The notes under the pieces are model-generated. The model was given only the letters and a program-made list of their open reading frames with translations. It searched no databases and had not been told where the DNA came from. Positions 18,104 through 25,627 of a stretch of DNA of 51,710 bases are shown in pieces. The DNA is taken from contig JACPEV010000007.1 of NCBI GenBank assembly GCA_016183325.1, positions 1 through 51,710 on the forward strand, given 5' to 3'. Position numbers and translations under genes: made by a program. This DNA is from Candidatus Curtissbacteria bacterium (GTDB taxonomy: Bacteria; Patescibacteriota; Microgenomatia; Curtissbacterales; GWA2-41-24). Within the stretch, counting starts at the first letter, position 1, and each line of letters starts with the position of its first letter.

Positions 18104-18352
18104 ATGCAAATTATCAATATTCATCAAGCCAAAACCAATCTCTCTCGCTTAATAGAAAAGACTCTAAGAGGGGAAGAAGTAATTATTGCCAAAGCAGGTA
18201 AACCAGTGGCCAAACTTGTTAAATATGATAAACCCCCCAAACCCCGCAAGCTTGGTCTTTTAAAAGGGAAAATCGTCATCCCCGATGATTTTGATGAAGA
18301 ATCCGAAGAAATAAACAAGTTGTTCTACAAGGGCGAGCTATTCCCCAAATGA
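18104..18352 (+). CDS. Phd/YefM-type antitoxin
   Basis: 82 residues. MQIINIHQAKTNLSRLIEK...GEEVIIAKAGKPVAKLV is the standard Phd/YefM DNA-binding fold, and the acidic tail (DDFDEESEEINKLF) is the usual toxin-binding part. A good AGAAAGGAG Shine-Dalgarno precedes the ATG. It overlaps the toxin-like gene by four nt (ATGA). It normally represses its own operon. Confidence 0.92.
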   Translation: MQIINIHQAKTNLSRLIEKTLRGEEVIIAKAGKPVAKLVKYDKPPKPRKLGLLKGKIVIPDDFDEESEEINKLFYKGELFPK

Positions 18353-18618
18353 AATATCTGCTAGACACCCATGTCTTTCTCTGGTCATTAAGTAACAGTC
18401 GAAGGCTTAAAAATTCCGTCAAGGAAGCTTTTACGATTTCAGGATTCGAAATTTTACCCATTTTTTTTGAACACGCATTAGGAGTTTACAAACTGCCTCT
18501 TTATCACCGAGACCCATTTGATAGAATGTTAATTTCCCAGGCCAAGGCAGAAAATTTGAAACTGATTTCAGCTGATCCAAAAATTTGGCGATATAACATC
18601 CCTCTACTCAAAGCCTAA
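18349..18618 (+). CDS. VapC-like PIN toxin with internal deletion
   Basis: 89 residues instead of ~125-130. The start MKYLLDTHVFLWSL (first acidic residue Asp6) and the end HHRDPFDRMLISQA-type segment (here YHRDPFDRMLISQAKAENL) with LISADPKIW are intact, but the central part with the usual 'S..S.WEI..K...GKL' helix, carrying the second catalytic acidic residue, is missing between LKNSVKEAF and TISGFEILP. The frame is open, so this is an in-frame deletion and the protein is probably catalytically dead. The antitoxin partner is intact. Confidence 0.82.
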   Translation: MKYLLDTHVFLWSLSNSRRLKNSVKEAFTISGFEILPIFFEHALGVYKLPLYHRDPFDRMLISQAKAENLKLISADPKIWRYNIPLLKA

Positions 18619-18669
18619 AGTCAATACTTCCATCTCGCACATCTTCTCTTAATGCTCTAAAATACCACC

Positions 18670-19083
18670 ATGATTACCATCTTTTGCGACGGCGGAGCGC
18701 GCGGCAATCCTGGCCCGGCTGCCTACGGTTTTGTCGTCAAAAGCAATGGTCAAGTCATCCACCAAGGCAGTGGCTACATTGGCATTGCCACCAACAATTT
18801 TGCCGAGTATACTGCCGTCATTGAGGCTCTAACTTGGGCAAAAGAAAGCTACCAAGCACAAGACTTGCAATTTTATCTTGATTCAGAATTGGCTGTTTCT
18901 CAACTTTCTGGTCGTTATAAAGTCAAAAACCCAAAAATCCGGGATTTGATTTTTAAGATAAGAGAATTGGAAACCGATTTCGGTCAAATAAGATACAATC
19001 ACATCCCAAGAGAACAAAACAAAGAAGCAGATCGTTTAGTCAATGAAACCCTGGACGAAAATATCGGAAACTCGAAACTCTGA
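18670..19083 (+). CDS. rnhA: Ribonuclease HI family protein
   Basis: 137 residues. The four catalytic acids are in place: Asp7 (FCDGGARGNPGPAAYG), Glu46 (NNFAEYTAVIEAL), Asp71 (FYLDSELAVSQL) and Asp121 (NKEADRLV). It is of the short archaeal/Bacillus YpdQ-like type without the basic protrusion. It cuts the RNA strand of RNA-DNA hybrids. No operon partner is evident. Confidence 0.92.
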   Translation: MITIFCDGGARGNPGPAAYGFVVKSNGQVIHQGSGYIGIATNNFAEYTAVIEALTWAKESYQAQDLQFYLDSELAVSQLSGRYKVKNPKIRDLIFKIRELETDFGQIRYNHIPREQNKEADRLVNETLDENIGNSKL

Positions 19084-19249
19084 GAAGGAATTTGTAGAAA
19101 ATGGTTGCTAGAAACTAGAAAATTGTAATGGAATTTAGAAAATAGAAAATGGGGAATATATTTAACTATTTTCCAATCTCCCTGCCTGCCGGCAGGCAGG
19201 AAGTTTCTATTACCATTTTCCAGTTTCTCATTAACTAATTTCTAGAATT
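19084..19249. repeat. Palindromic minisatellite with central perfect palindrome
   Basis: Left half GCTAGAAACTAGAAAATTG, right half its complement up to CTAATTTCTAGAATT. A perfect 20-bp palindrome CCTGCCTGCCGGCAGGCAGG lies inside the right half (19181-19200); part of it recurs at about 39823-39842. No gene is seen. Confidence 0.75.
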
Positions 19250-19816
19250 ATGGAGCTTAAACAATATTTAGCAATTTTTAAAAAATATTCAGTCTTTATT
19301 TTAGCCTTTGCTGCAGTTGGGGCAGCCTCAGCATTCATTGTGGCAGCCAGACTTCCCTCAGGTTACCGGCTCGACCAGCTGTTTTATCTCTGGCCTGCCC
19401 AAAATCAAAGCGACAATTTCTATAATTTCGACGGGTTTTATGCCCAAGAGAAAGCCAGAAATTTTACGGATACAGCTGTTGCTATTTTGGCAAGCCCCGA
19501 TTTTTTAAAAGAAGTAACCCAGCCTTACGAGTCCATTGCCGTTCGGAAAACAGCGCCACAACTTATTAGAATAACAAGTATCGGAAGTACACCAGAAGAT
19601 ACCCAAATTCTTATGCAAAAGACTCTCACCAGCATCAATCAAAAATTAACATCCCTCGCAAGCCCAAATCCGCAAGTTCAGTTAAGAGCTATATCGCAGG
19701 ATAAAGAAGTCACATACCAAGCTCCGAACAAAAAAATCTTAATCCCATTTGGAGCAATTATTGGCGCCATTCTTGCCATTTTTATTGCCGGTCTTAAAAC
19801 ATATTTTAAACTCTAA
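19250..19816 (+). CDS. Wzz-like chain-length/co-polymerase membrane protein
   Basis: 188 residues with a membrane helix near each end (about 13-34 and 163-184) and an extracytoplasmic middle. The start MELKQYLAIFKKYSVFILAF resembles the Wzz N-terminus, and the C-terminal helix (ILIPFGAIIGAILAIFIAGL) that of polysaccharide co-polymerases. No tyrosine-kinase domain. Shorter than typical Wzz. Its stop overlaps the next start (TAATG), tying it to the DUF4012 fusion gene. Confidence 0.65.
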   Translation: MELKQYLAIFKKYSVFILAFAAVGAASAFIVAARLPSGYRLDQLFYLWPAQNQSDNFYNFDGFYAQEKARNFTDTAVAILASPDFLKEVTQPYESIAVRKTAPQLIRITSIGSTPEDTQILMQKTLTSINQKLTSLASPNPQVQLRAISQDKEVTYQAPNKKILIPFGAIIGAILAIFIAGLKTYFKL

Positions 19817-22698
19817 TGGACACATCTGCCCAAAATAAAAGCCTTGGCACAAAAAAACATCAAGTTTTAATAACTGATGTCACCTCTTTCCTGGGTTATT
19901 CTCTTGCTAAATCACTTATCTCAGAGAACTGCGCAGTTTTTGGAATTGCCGCCTCCGCTCAAGCCACCTTACAATCAGGGTTTCCAAGTCTTCTAAAAAA
20001 ACCTGACTTTACTCTCTTGGAGCTTGATCTCAACCAGCCATTACCCTCTTACCTACCTGACTTTGACCTGATTTTTTATTTTTTGCCAGATTCTATTCCC
20101 CAGGCAAGTTTTTCCCCCACTTTCTCAAATATCTTTTCGTACGCACAAGCTATAAACTCCAAAATATTTGTTTTTGCGCCAGTCAAAAGGGGTAGTCAAT
20201 TCTACGATTATCTGGTGGATGATAAAACCAAAAAGTTCTTAAGACTTTTTCTAGTCGGTGACATTTATGGGCCGGGTATGCAACTGGGAACAAATGACAA
20301 AAATACTCTTGCTAACCTTATTTCCCAGGCGCAAGAAAGCGACAAAGTCATTCTGGAAAATGAAGGTTTAGATATGATTTATCCTGCCTATATCACCGAT
20401 GTCATTTTTGCAATCAATAAAATTGTCTTTGAAAATCTCCCTAAAAATGTCCACTTCCTTATCTCTGAAAGCCCCAAAACCGCACTTGCTGTGGCTTATG
20501 AAATACAAAACGTCGCCAGCCGAATACTCGACAAACAGTTAGGTCTTTTTTTTGGAGGAGAAGAAAAAACTTTTACTCACGGGCCGGAAGTTGTAGTCCA
20601 AAAACAAGATTTAGGCTATATTCCTAGAGTTCATTTAGAAGAAGGGCTTAAAAAAACATTTGAATATTTCAAAGAGCACAATATTTACAAGAAACCCGAG
20701 GAAAAATCAATACCTCCTCAACCATTTTTCCTAAAGCTTGAACCTCAACCTACTGCCCAAAAATCAGATTTGAAAAGCAAAATCTTGGATAAAATTCCCA
20801 AAAACGGCCATTTTCGTTTTCAAAATATCCTTATTCTGTTATCAGTGATTATTTTTCTCTTTATCGGCAAGACCATCTTTGATATTGCTTGGGCAACAAT
20901 AAAGCTTGCAAGTGCGCAAACTTTTATAAGCTCCGGAGAATTTCAAAAGGCCAAAAGCGCCTCAAAAAGCGCCCAAAAATTCTATGCCTCTGCCAAAAAC
21001 AAAACTAAAGTAATCCTCTACCCAGTCTCATTCATATTCCCGCAAACTTCAAGCCACATAGTTTTGACTCTTGATGCCCTGTCGCAAGGTGCTGGTGCAG
21101 TTGAAGATTTTATTGACGGTTTCCAGGTATTAACTCTAACCCTTTCCCAAATTTCCGCAAGTACTAAAAATGAAAAAATTGATCTAGAAACCCCAAGCGC
21201 CAACTTTAAAAAAGCCACAAGCCAAGCAGCTTTTGCAGCGCAGGCTCTCAAAAGTACAGCCAGTTCCCTCCCTTTCTCTTCAAATTTCAAGAAAGCGCAA
21301 GAAGTTTTTACTAACCTTAACCACATAGCCGCAATAGCTCACGAATCTGCCAATTTAATCGAAGACTTTACAGGTGCTGGCGCAAAGCGTACCTACCTGG
21401 TTCTTCTCCAAAATAACACTGAACTGCGCCCAGGAGGCGGATTTATTGGTAACTTCGCAGAGATTACCTTTGATGAAGGTAAACTCAAAAATGTTTCTGT
21501 TGAAGATATCTACACGATCGATGGCCAGCTTAAAGAAAAGATCGAGCCTCCTGTTGAACTCAAAGCCAAACTTGGAGTTGACAGGCTCTACTTGCGGGAT
21601 TCCAACTGGAGTCCTGATTCAACCCTCAACGCAAAAACAGCCCGCGACTTCTATAAAAAGGAAACCGGCAAGGATGTCGATGGGGTTTTTACAATAGATC
21701 TCACGCTCGTTCAAAATCTTCTTGCCAAGATTGGTCCGGTCACACTTAACGATTATAATAACGAAGAAATCACAGCCGAAAATATTTTTGAGAAAGGTGA
21801 GTCTCACGAGATTGGTTTTTTCCCAGGCTCCACAGCCAAGCGCGATTTTTTTGGCAGCCTGCAAAGGGCCTTAATCGCCAAAATCCTCTCTTCGCAAGCG
21901 TCGTCATGGCCAGCTATTTTCCAGGTCGTCAAAGACGGCCTTTCCCAAAAACACATAATTCTTGCTTTTGATAATCCGATTTTGGGCACGTACGTTGCCA
22001 CTCACCACTGGGATAATCCCTTCCCTCCGACTTACTTTAACCCCGCAGATGATGCCACCGAGACACGCGACTTTTTGGCGCTTTCTGAGGCCAATCTTGG
22101 CGCCAACAAAGTCAATAGAGTATTAGAAAGAAAAATTGCTTATGAAATGACTATTGGCCGCGATGCGGATCTTGTCGCCAAAGTAACTATCACTTACAAA
22201 AATAATAGCCAGGCCGAAACCTGGCCGGCCGGCAAGTACGTCAACTTTCTGCGCGTCTACGCTCCGTTTGCCGCCAGCCTCTTTGAGCATAAGCAAAGCT
22301 TGCGATCCTCGGATGATCCTGCGGGTCTAAAAAATGGCGATAAGCAAGATTTAAAAGACGTCACAATCACTACTCAAGGTAATCTCACAGTTTTCTCCAC
22401 CTTCGTTGAAGTTCCTGTCAAATCAGAAAAAGTGGTTAGCTTTACCTACCGTATCCCTAAAAACATCAAGTTGGAAAAAGCACCCTATTATCATCTCTAT
22501 ATCCAGAAACAACCAGGCACCGAAAAAGACCCTTTGGAATTCAAATTTAATCTGCCGGGATACTTGCTCGTCAAATCCGTCAACCAAGACCAGTCTCAAT
22601 CAGGCTCGCCTCGCGTCGAAGCGGGCACTCAAAACCTAACCGCCAACACCGACCTTGCCACCGACAGACAATTTGAAATCGAGCTTGCCAAGAAGTAA
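19816..22698 (+). CDS. Epimerase-like / DUF4012 fusion protein
   Basis: 960 residues. Residues ~14-290 resemble an NAD-dependent epimerase/dehydratase (HQVLITDVTSFLGYSL, VGDIYGPGM at 148-155), but the glycine motif is worn (ITDVTSFLG), so catalysis is doubtful. A membrane helix lies at ~337-356. The extracytoplasmic part carries DUF4012: TYLVLLQNNTELRPGGGFIG (527-546), then LYLRDSNWSPD and DVDGVFTIDLTLVQNLL. DUF4012 proteins are common in CPR and Gram-positive surface-polymer clusters; function unknown. The last codons (TDRQFEIELAKK) are the source of repeat fragments scattered downstream. Confidence 0.85.
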   Translation: MDTSAQNKSLGTKKHQVLITDVTSFLGYSLAKSLISENCAVFGIAASAQATLQSGFPSLLKKPDFTLLELDLNQPLPSYLPDFDLIFYFLPDSIPQASFSPTFSNIFSYAQAINSKIFVFAPVKRGSQFYDYLVDDKTKKFLRLFLVGDIYGPGMQLGTNDKNTLANLISQAQESDKVILENEGLDMIYPAYITDVIFAINKIVFENLPKNVHFLISESPKTALAVAYEIQNVASRILDKQLGLFFGGEEKTFTHGPEVVVQKQDLGYIPRVHLEEGLKKTFEYFKEHNIYKKPEEKSIPPQPFFLKLEPQPTAQKSDLKSKILDKIPKNGHFRFQNILILLSVIIFLFIGKTIFDIAWATIKLASAQTFISSGEFQKAKSASKSAQKFYASAKNKTKVILYPVSFIFPQTSSHIVLTLDALSQGAGAVEDFIDGFQVLTLTLSQISASTKNEKIDLETPSANFKKATSQAAFAAQALKSTASSLPFSSNFKKAQEVFTNLNHIAAIAHESANLIEDFTGAGAKRTYLVLLQNNTELRPGGGFIGNFAEITFDEGKLKNVSVEDIYTIDGQLKEKIEPPVELKAKLGVDRLYLRDSNWSPDSTLNAKTARDFYKKETGKDVDGVFTIDLTLVQNLLAKIGPVTLNDYNNEEITAENIFEKGESHEIGFFPGSTAKRDFFGSLQRALIAKILSSQASSWPAIFQVVKDGLSQKHIILAFDNPILGTYVATHHWDNPFPPTYFNPADDATETRDFLALSEANLGANKVNRVLERKIAYEMTIGRDADLVAKVTITYKNNSQAETWPAGKYVNFLRVYAPFAASLFEHKQSLRSSDDPAGLKNGDKQDLKDVTITTQGNLTVFSTFVEVPVKSEKVVSFTYRIPKNIKLEKAPYYHLYIQKQPGTEKDPLEFKFNLPGYLLVKSVNQDQSQSGSPRVEAGTQNLTANTDLATDRQFEIELAKK

Positions 22699-22708
22699 AA
22701 TAAAAGCT

Positions 22709-22921
22709 ATGAAACCAATTGATATGACCAAAATTTATCGCAAGTACAAAGGTAAATGGGTAGCAATTAAAAGCCCAACCGATACAACTGTCATTGCTTC
22801 AGGGAAAACTCTTCATGAGGCGCTTACTAAGGCTCAAAAAAGGGGCGTCAAGATGCCTATGATGGTTGACGTTCCCAAAGAGGTACTCCCAATTGTGGGT
22901 CTGGAAGATTCTTCGCGATGA
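22709..22921 (+). CDS. DUF5678 small protein, copy 1
   Basis: 70 residues from the ATG at 22709. MTKIYRKYKGKWVAI, then TVIASGKTLHEALTKAQKRGV and a VPKEVLPIV end, match the small DUF5678 family (Y-x-G-K-W-V-A ... V-x-A-S-G-x-T-x-x-E-A). Function unknown. It overlaps the retropepsin-like gene by four nt (ATGA). It starts 10 nt after the DUF4012 stop, the first cassette of the island. Copies 2 and 3 lie at 23817 and 27241. Confidence 0.8.
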   Translation: MKPIDMTKIYRKYKGKWVAIKSPTDTTVIASGKTLHEALTKAQKRGVKMPMMVDVPKEVLPIVGLEDSSR

Positions 22922-23316
22922 TTTTTCCATACCGGCAAGTTACTTCAAAAATTGCAAGACCGGTAATTCCACTTATTCTAAAAAACAAAGGTAAATTCGC
23001 TTTATATGCAGGGCTTATCGATTCCGGTGCAGATTATTGCATTTTCAATATCCAGATAGCTAAAGAATTAAACATTTCATTAGGCTCTAAAAAACATAGC
23101 CTAAAAGGTATAGGCAGAGAAAAAGTTGTCGGTTTTTTAGGAGAGTTTGAAATAGGTATCGACGGTACCACATACAATCTTACTGCGGTTTTTGCAAAGA
23201 TGGAAGAACTTGGCCATGGCATCTTAGGTCAGATTGGTTTCTTCGACCATTTCGACGTCAGACTAAACTATAGAGAACGCACAATCGAGATTAAAAAACT
23301 ACCAGAGATAAACTAA
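22918..23316 (+). CDS. Retropepsin-like aspartic protease, copy 1
   Basis: 132 residues. The active-site triad motif LIDSGAD has Asp35, and the C-terminal ILGQIGFFDHFDV corresponds to the hydrophobic-G turn of single-domain retroviral-type proteases, which act as dimers. No signal peptide. It is translationally coupled (ATGA) to the DUF5678 gene upstream. Substrate unknown; DUF5678 could be a substrate, inhibitor or adaptor. The same pairing recurs twice in the window. Confidence 0.82.
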   Translation: MIFPYRQVTSKIARPVIPLILKNKGKFALYAGLIDSGADYCIFNIQIAKELNISLGSKKHSLKGIGREKVVGFLGEFEIGIDGTTYNLTAVFAKMEELGHGILGQIGFFDHFDVRLNYRERTIEIKKLPEIN

Positions 23317-23318
23317 AA

Positions 23319-23387
23319 ATTGCATTCGACAACTTCAGAGTCTGCTTTGATAAAAGCAAACTGCAAATCGAAATCGAGCCAAGATAA
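23319..23387 (+). pseudogene. Relic of another retropepsin-like gene (C-terminus only)
   Basis: The open frame reads IAFDNFRVCFDKSKLQIEIEPR then TAA. It matches the end of retropepsin copy 2 (FFDNFRVCFDKQRQQIEITPR) much better than copy 1, which directly precedes it. So it is the leftover of a fourth pair, joined right after copy 1. Confidence 0.85.
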
Positions 23388-23393
23388 TCAACT

Positions 23394-23448
23394 GATCTTT
23401 CCACCGACCGCAAGTTTGTAATCCCAGTGGCCAAGAAGCAAAATACAA
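23394..23448 (+). repeat. Degenerate copy of the DUF4012 gene 3' end (copy A)
   Basis: Reads GATCTTTCCACCGACCGCAA...GTGGCCAAGAAGCAAAATACAA, aligned with the true gene end at 22651-22698 (GACCTTGCCACCGACAGACA...CTTGCCAAGAAGTAAAATA). The stop codon has changed (AAGTAA to AAGCAA). It precedes the DUF433 cassette. Confidence 0.85.
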
Positions 23449-23460
23449 CGACGCATATAG

Positions 23461-23466
23461 TATAAT
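23461..23466 (+). promoter_or_regulatory. TATAAT -10 box, DUF433 cassette
   Basis: A perfect TATAAT nine nt before the ATG at 23476; with transcription starting about 7 nt downstream the mRNA would be nearly leaderless. No good -35 is visible. Similar boxes stand before 27739 and 29099. Confidence 0.55.
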
Positions 23467-23475
23467 TAGTCCACA

Positions 23476-23766
23476 ATGAAAAAGCTGATCACTCAAAATC
23501 CAAATATTTTAGGAGGTAAACCGATTATTGCCGGGACTAGAATGTCGGTGGAAGTAATCTTAGAGTTTTTAGCAGGCGGAATGGAAATTAAGGAAATGCT
23601 CAAAGAGTACCCTTTTCTTACAAGAGAACAGATTCAGGCTGCAATTGAGTACGCAGCAGGTAAGGTAGGCAGTGCAGGCACTTCCAAAGAAAAGCGGGAG
23701 AACATAAAACTTCTAGCGACTCCACCAACCGCAATCAGATATATAGCTGGCATGAACTCCAAGTAG
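23476..23766 (+). CDS. DUF433 domain protein (antitoxin-like)
   Basis: 96 residues. TQNPNILGGKPIIAGTRMSVEVILEFLAGG...EMLKEYPFLTREQIQAAIEYAA is the DUF433 winged-helix core, often the antitoxin partner of PIN-like toxins. No toxin gene lies next to it here, so it is an orphan. The C-terminal ~30 residues are extra to the family. It has its own TATAAT box and is bracketed by two copies of the DUF4012 3' end. Confidence 0.88.
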   Translation: MKKLITQNPNILGGKPIIAGTRMSVEVILEFLAGGMEIKEMLKEYPFLTREQIQAAIEYAAGKVGSAGTSKEKRENIKLLATPPTAIRYIAGMNSK

Positions 23767-23769
23767 TTC

Positions 23770-23816
23770 GTGCCGCCAGTTTGAAATAGAGTTTGCCAAG
23801 AAGTAAAATACAAGTT
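23770..23816 (+). repeat. Copy of the DUF4012 gene 3' end (copy B)
   Basis: CGCCAGTTTGAAATAGAG followed by TTTGCCAAGAAGTAAAATA corresponds to codons RQFEIEFAKK plus stop. It runs directly into the second DUF5678 gene, exactly as the true DUF4012 end runs into the first. Confidence 0.87.
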
Positions 23817-24020
23817 ATGAAGGCAATCGATATGACCAAAATCTATCGTGATTATAAAGGTAAGTGGGTTGCTCTAACTCCTGACCGAAAGACGGTTATC
23901 ACTTCCGGATCCACTGCTAAACAAGTCTATGATGAAGCTCACAAAAAGGGCTTTGAAGAACCAATTCTTACGAAAATTCCAACAGAAGTAGTTATTTTGG
24001 TAGGTTTAATAACAACTTAA
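23817..24020 (+). CDS. DUF5678 small protein, copy 2
   Basis: 67 residues. MKAIDMTKIYRDYKGKWVAL, then TVITSGSTAKQVYDEAHKKGF and ILTKIPTEVVILVG. Its first 20 residues are almost the same as copy 1, the rest only family-level similar. The stop overlaps the next start as TAATG. Same partner as in copies 1 and 3. Confidence 0.8.
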   Translation: MKAIDMTKIYRDYKGKWVALTPDRKTVITSGSTAKQVYDEAHKKGFEEPILTKIPTEVVILVGLITT

Positions 24021-24424
24021 TGCAGTTCCCCTATCAAGAGGCCGCCCCGGGAATTTTCAGGCCAATAATTTCCATCAAGCTTCACTCCAAAAACACTTTT
24101 GTAATTTATGACGCACTGATTGATTCAGGTGCCGACAGATGCATTTTCCATTCCGGGTTAGTAGAAATTTTGAAAGTGCCTTTGGGGAAACAAGTCAAAT
24201 TTAGAGGCATTAGTGGTGAATTACTGGAAGGAGTAAAGGCTACCATTGATCTCGCAGTATTCGATTGGAAGTTTAAAACTGAAGTCATCTTTTCACCCAA
24301 TCTCGCACCAATGGCTTATGGCGTTCTTGGACAGAAAGGGTTTTTTGATAATTTCAGGGTTTGTTTTGATAAACAGAGACAGCAGATAGAAATTACGCCG
24401 CGCACAATCAAACCCGGTTTGTAG
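24020..24424 (+). CDS. Retropepsin-like aspartic protease, copy 2
   Basis: 134 residues. Active-site LIDSGAD at 33-39 (Asp35, the same position as in copy 1) and VLGQKGFFDNFRVCFD near the end. Overall only moderately similar to copy 1, so the two pairs are not a recent duplication. Coupled by TAATG to its DUF5678 partner. Confidence 0.82.
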   Translation: MQFPYQEAAPGIFRPIISIKLHSKNTFVIYDALIDSGADRCIFHSGLVEILKVPLGKQVKFRGISGELLEGVKATIDLAVFDWKFKTEVIFSPNLAPMAYGVLGQKGFFDNFRVCFDKQRQQIEITPRTIKPGL

Positions 24425-24445
24425 CATTCTTCCAAACCGGGTTTG
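24409..24445 (+). terminator. 13-bp perfect hairpin over the retropepsin copy 2 stop
   Basis: CAAACCCGGTTTG and its exact complement CAAACCGGGTTTG, separated by 11 nt. No T-run follows, so it may stabilise the mRNA end or be a weak terminator; it also looks like a freshly formed inverted repeat. Confidence 0.5.
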
Positions 24446-24459
24446 GAAACAAAGAACCC

Positions 24460-24506
24460 ACCTTGCCACCGACCGCCAGTTCCAGGTAGAAGTGGCAAAG
24501 AAATGA
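24460..24506 (+). repeat. Copy of the DUF4012 gene 3' end, reading frame kept (copy C)
   Basis: Encodes TLATDRQFQVEVAKK and a TGA stop, versus TDLATDRQFEIELAKK at the real end. Because substitutions are mostly conservative, it looks like an allele from a related genome and not a decayed local copy. It precedes the AbiEii-like pair. Confidence 0.87.
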
Positions 24507-24530
24507 GGCCAAATATGCTATCATTAACAT

Positions 24531-24833
24531 ATGAGCAAGGCGCCGGCATTTCTCAAGCAGTATTTTTGGGACATTGATTTTAAAAAGCTTGATCCCCAAA
24601 AAAGCGAAAGCTATATTATCGAAAGAATTCTTGAAGTGGGAGACGTCAAAGCAATTCGCTGGGTCTTTAAAACTTTTGATAAAGAATTTATAAAAAGTGT
24701 CATAGCGAGAAGCCGCGCACTCTCCCCGCAAACTGCCAATTATTGGGGTCTAATGTTAGATATTGACCAGAAAGAAATTGCATGTTTACAAAAGCCATAT
24801 CTAGCCATACGGCAGACGCACTGGCCATATTAG
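24531..24833 (+). CDS. Helical partner of AbiEii-like gene (DUF6922-like)
   Basis: 100 residues. FLKQYFWDIDFKKLDPQKSESYIIERILEVGDVKAIRWVFK resembles the short helical proteins (DUF6922-like, tentative) that precede AbiEii-type nucleotidyltransferases. The 52-nt overlap with the next gene suggests coupling, as in toxin-antitoxin pairs. Probably the antitoxin/partner; the family name is from memory and needs checking. Confidence 0.65.
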   Translation: MSKAPAFLKQYFWDIDFKKLDPQKSESYIIERILEVGDVKAIRWVFKTFDKEFIKSVIARSRALSPQTANYWGLMLDIDQKEIACLQKPYLAIRQTHWPY

Positions 24834-25414
24834 GGAAATCAGGCATCCTTAACAGTGCTTACCTCGCTGGTGGCACTGCTTGTGCACTTCATCTTGGCCA
24901 TCGTTTTTCGCATGATCTTGATTTTTTTACCGATCAAGAATTCCCCACCAAAGTGGTAGTCAATCAATTGCAAAAACTTAAAGGCTACACTCCCGCCAGA
25001 ACTGCCAAATGGACAATTCTAGGCAGTTTTCCAGAAGTTAAATTCAGTTATTTTTACTACCCCTACCCACTTATCGGGGGAACCTCACAATTTTTAGGTC
25101 TGGGTATCGCCTCGTTGGAAGATATTGCCGCGATGAAAATTGCCGCCATTTGTGACCGAGGTGTCAAACGGGACTTCATCGACCTTTATTTTATTGCTAA
25201 AAAAATAACAGTCAGGGAAGCTCTAAATCTTTATGACAAAAAATACCAAAAACTTGCCAACAACCTTTACCATATTTTAAAAAGCCTCCAATATTTCGGT
25301 GAAGCAGATCAGCAGGAGTTACCGGAGATGATTACGGGAGTTTCTTGGGACAAGGTCAAAACTTTCTTCAGAAAAGAAGTCCGAAAATTGAGCCACAAAT
25401 TATTGGGAATATGA
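24782..25414 (+). CDS. AbiEii-like nucleotidyltransferase (toxin-type)
   Basis: 210 residues. The signature YLAGGTACALHLGHRFSHDLDFF (GG-T at 30-32, H40-R41-x-S-x-D45-x-D47) is that of the AbiEii/MNT-like nucleotidyltransferases, and LEDIAAMKIAAICDRGVKRDFIDLYFI is the family's second block. Members act as toxins that modify tRNA or as phage-exclusion factors. Full length. Confidence 0.88.
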   Translation: MFTKAISSHTADALAILGKSGILNSAYLAGGTACALHLGHRFSHDLDFFTDQEFPTKVVVNQLQKLKGYTPARTAKWTILGSFPEVKFSYFYYPYPLIGGTSQFLGLGIASLEDIAAMKIAAICDRGVKRDFIDLYFIAKKITVREALNLYDKKYQKLANNLYHILKSLQYFGEADQQELPEMITGVSWDKVKTFFRKEVRKLSHKLLGI

Positions 25415-25416
25415 AA

Positions 25417-25459
25417 ACCGATCTTTCCACCGACCGCCAGTACCTATCCCCAGTTTCTT
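25417..25459 (+). repeat. Decayed copy of the DUF4012 gene 3' end (copy D)
   Basis: ACCGATCTTTCCACCGACCG continues as CCAGTACCTATCCCC; only the first half is well kept. The sequence from here to the L25 fragment at 25559 shows no gene. Confidence 0.75.
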
Positions 25460-25558
25460 CTACTGGGCGTGTCGACGAATTAGCCTTGTAGCCTCATTAT
25501 GTTTGTGATATCTTGGTTTTAGTTGCAAAAGTGGTTATTTATTGTTAACATTCCCAAC

Positions 25559-25627
25559 ATGGATCAAATTCCACTGGTTGCCCAAAAGCGTACAAGACTT
25601 GGCCGACGAATCGTGGGGTTCCTCTAG
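25559..25627 (+). pseudogene. Fragment of the L25 (ctc) gene 5' end, copy 1
   Basis: ATG then DQIPLVAQKRTRLGRR before running to TAG; the true L25 starts MQQIPLAAQKRTVLGRK. The match extends upstream (CATTCCCAAC before the ATG versus CATTCCCAAT). The sequence differs at several codons, so it looks like a divergent allele and not a fresh local copy. Confidence 0.85.

Noticed and set aside
9204-19249. CRISPR array
   Set aside because: The tandem tracts have short degenerate units without unique spacers of constant length, and there are no cas genes.
22651-25459. Integron attC-like sites
   Set aside because: The repeated segments are the coding end of the DUF4012 gene, not imperfect palindromes with the attC core, and no tyrosine integrase gene is in the island.
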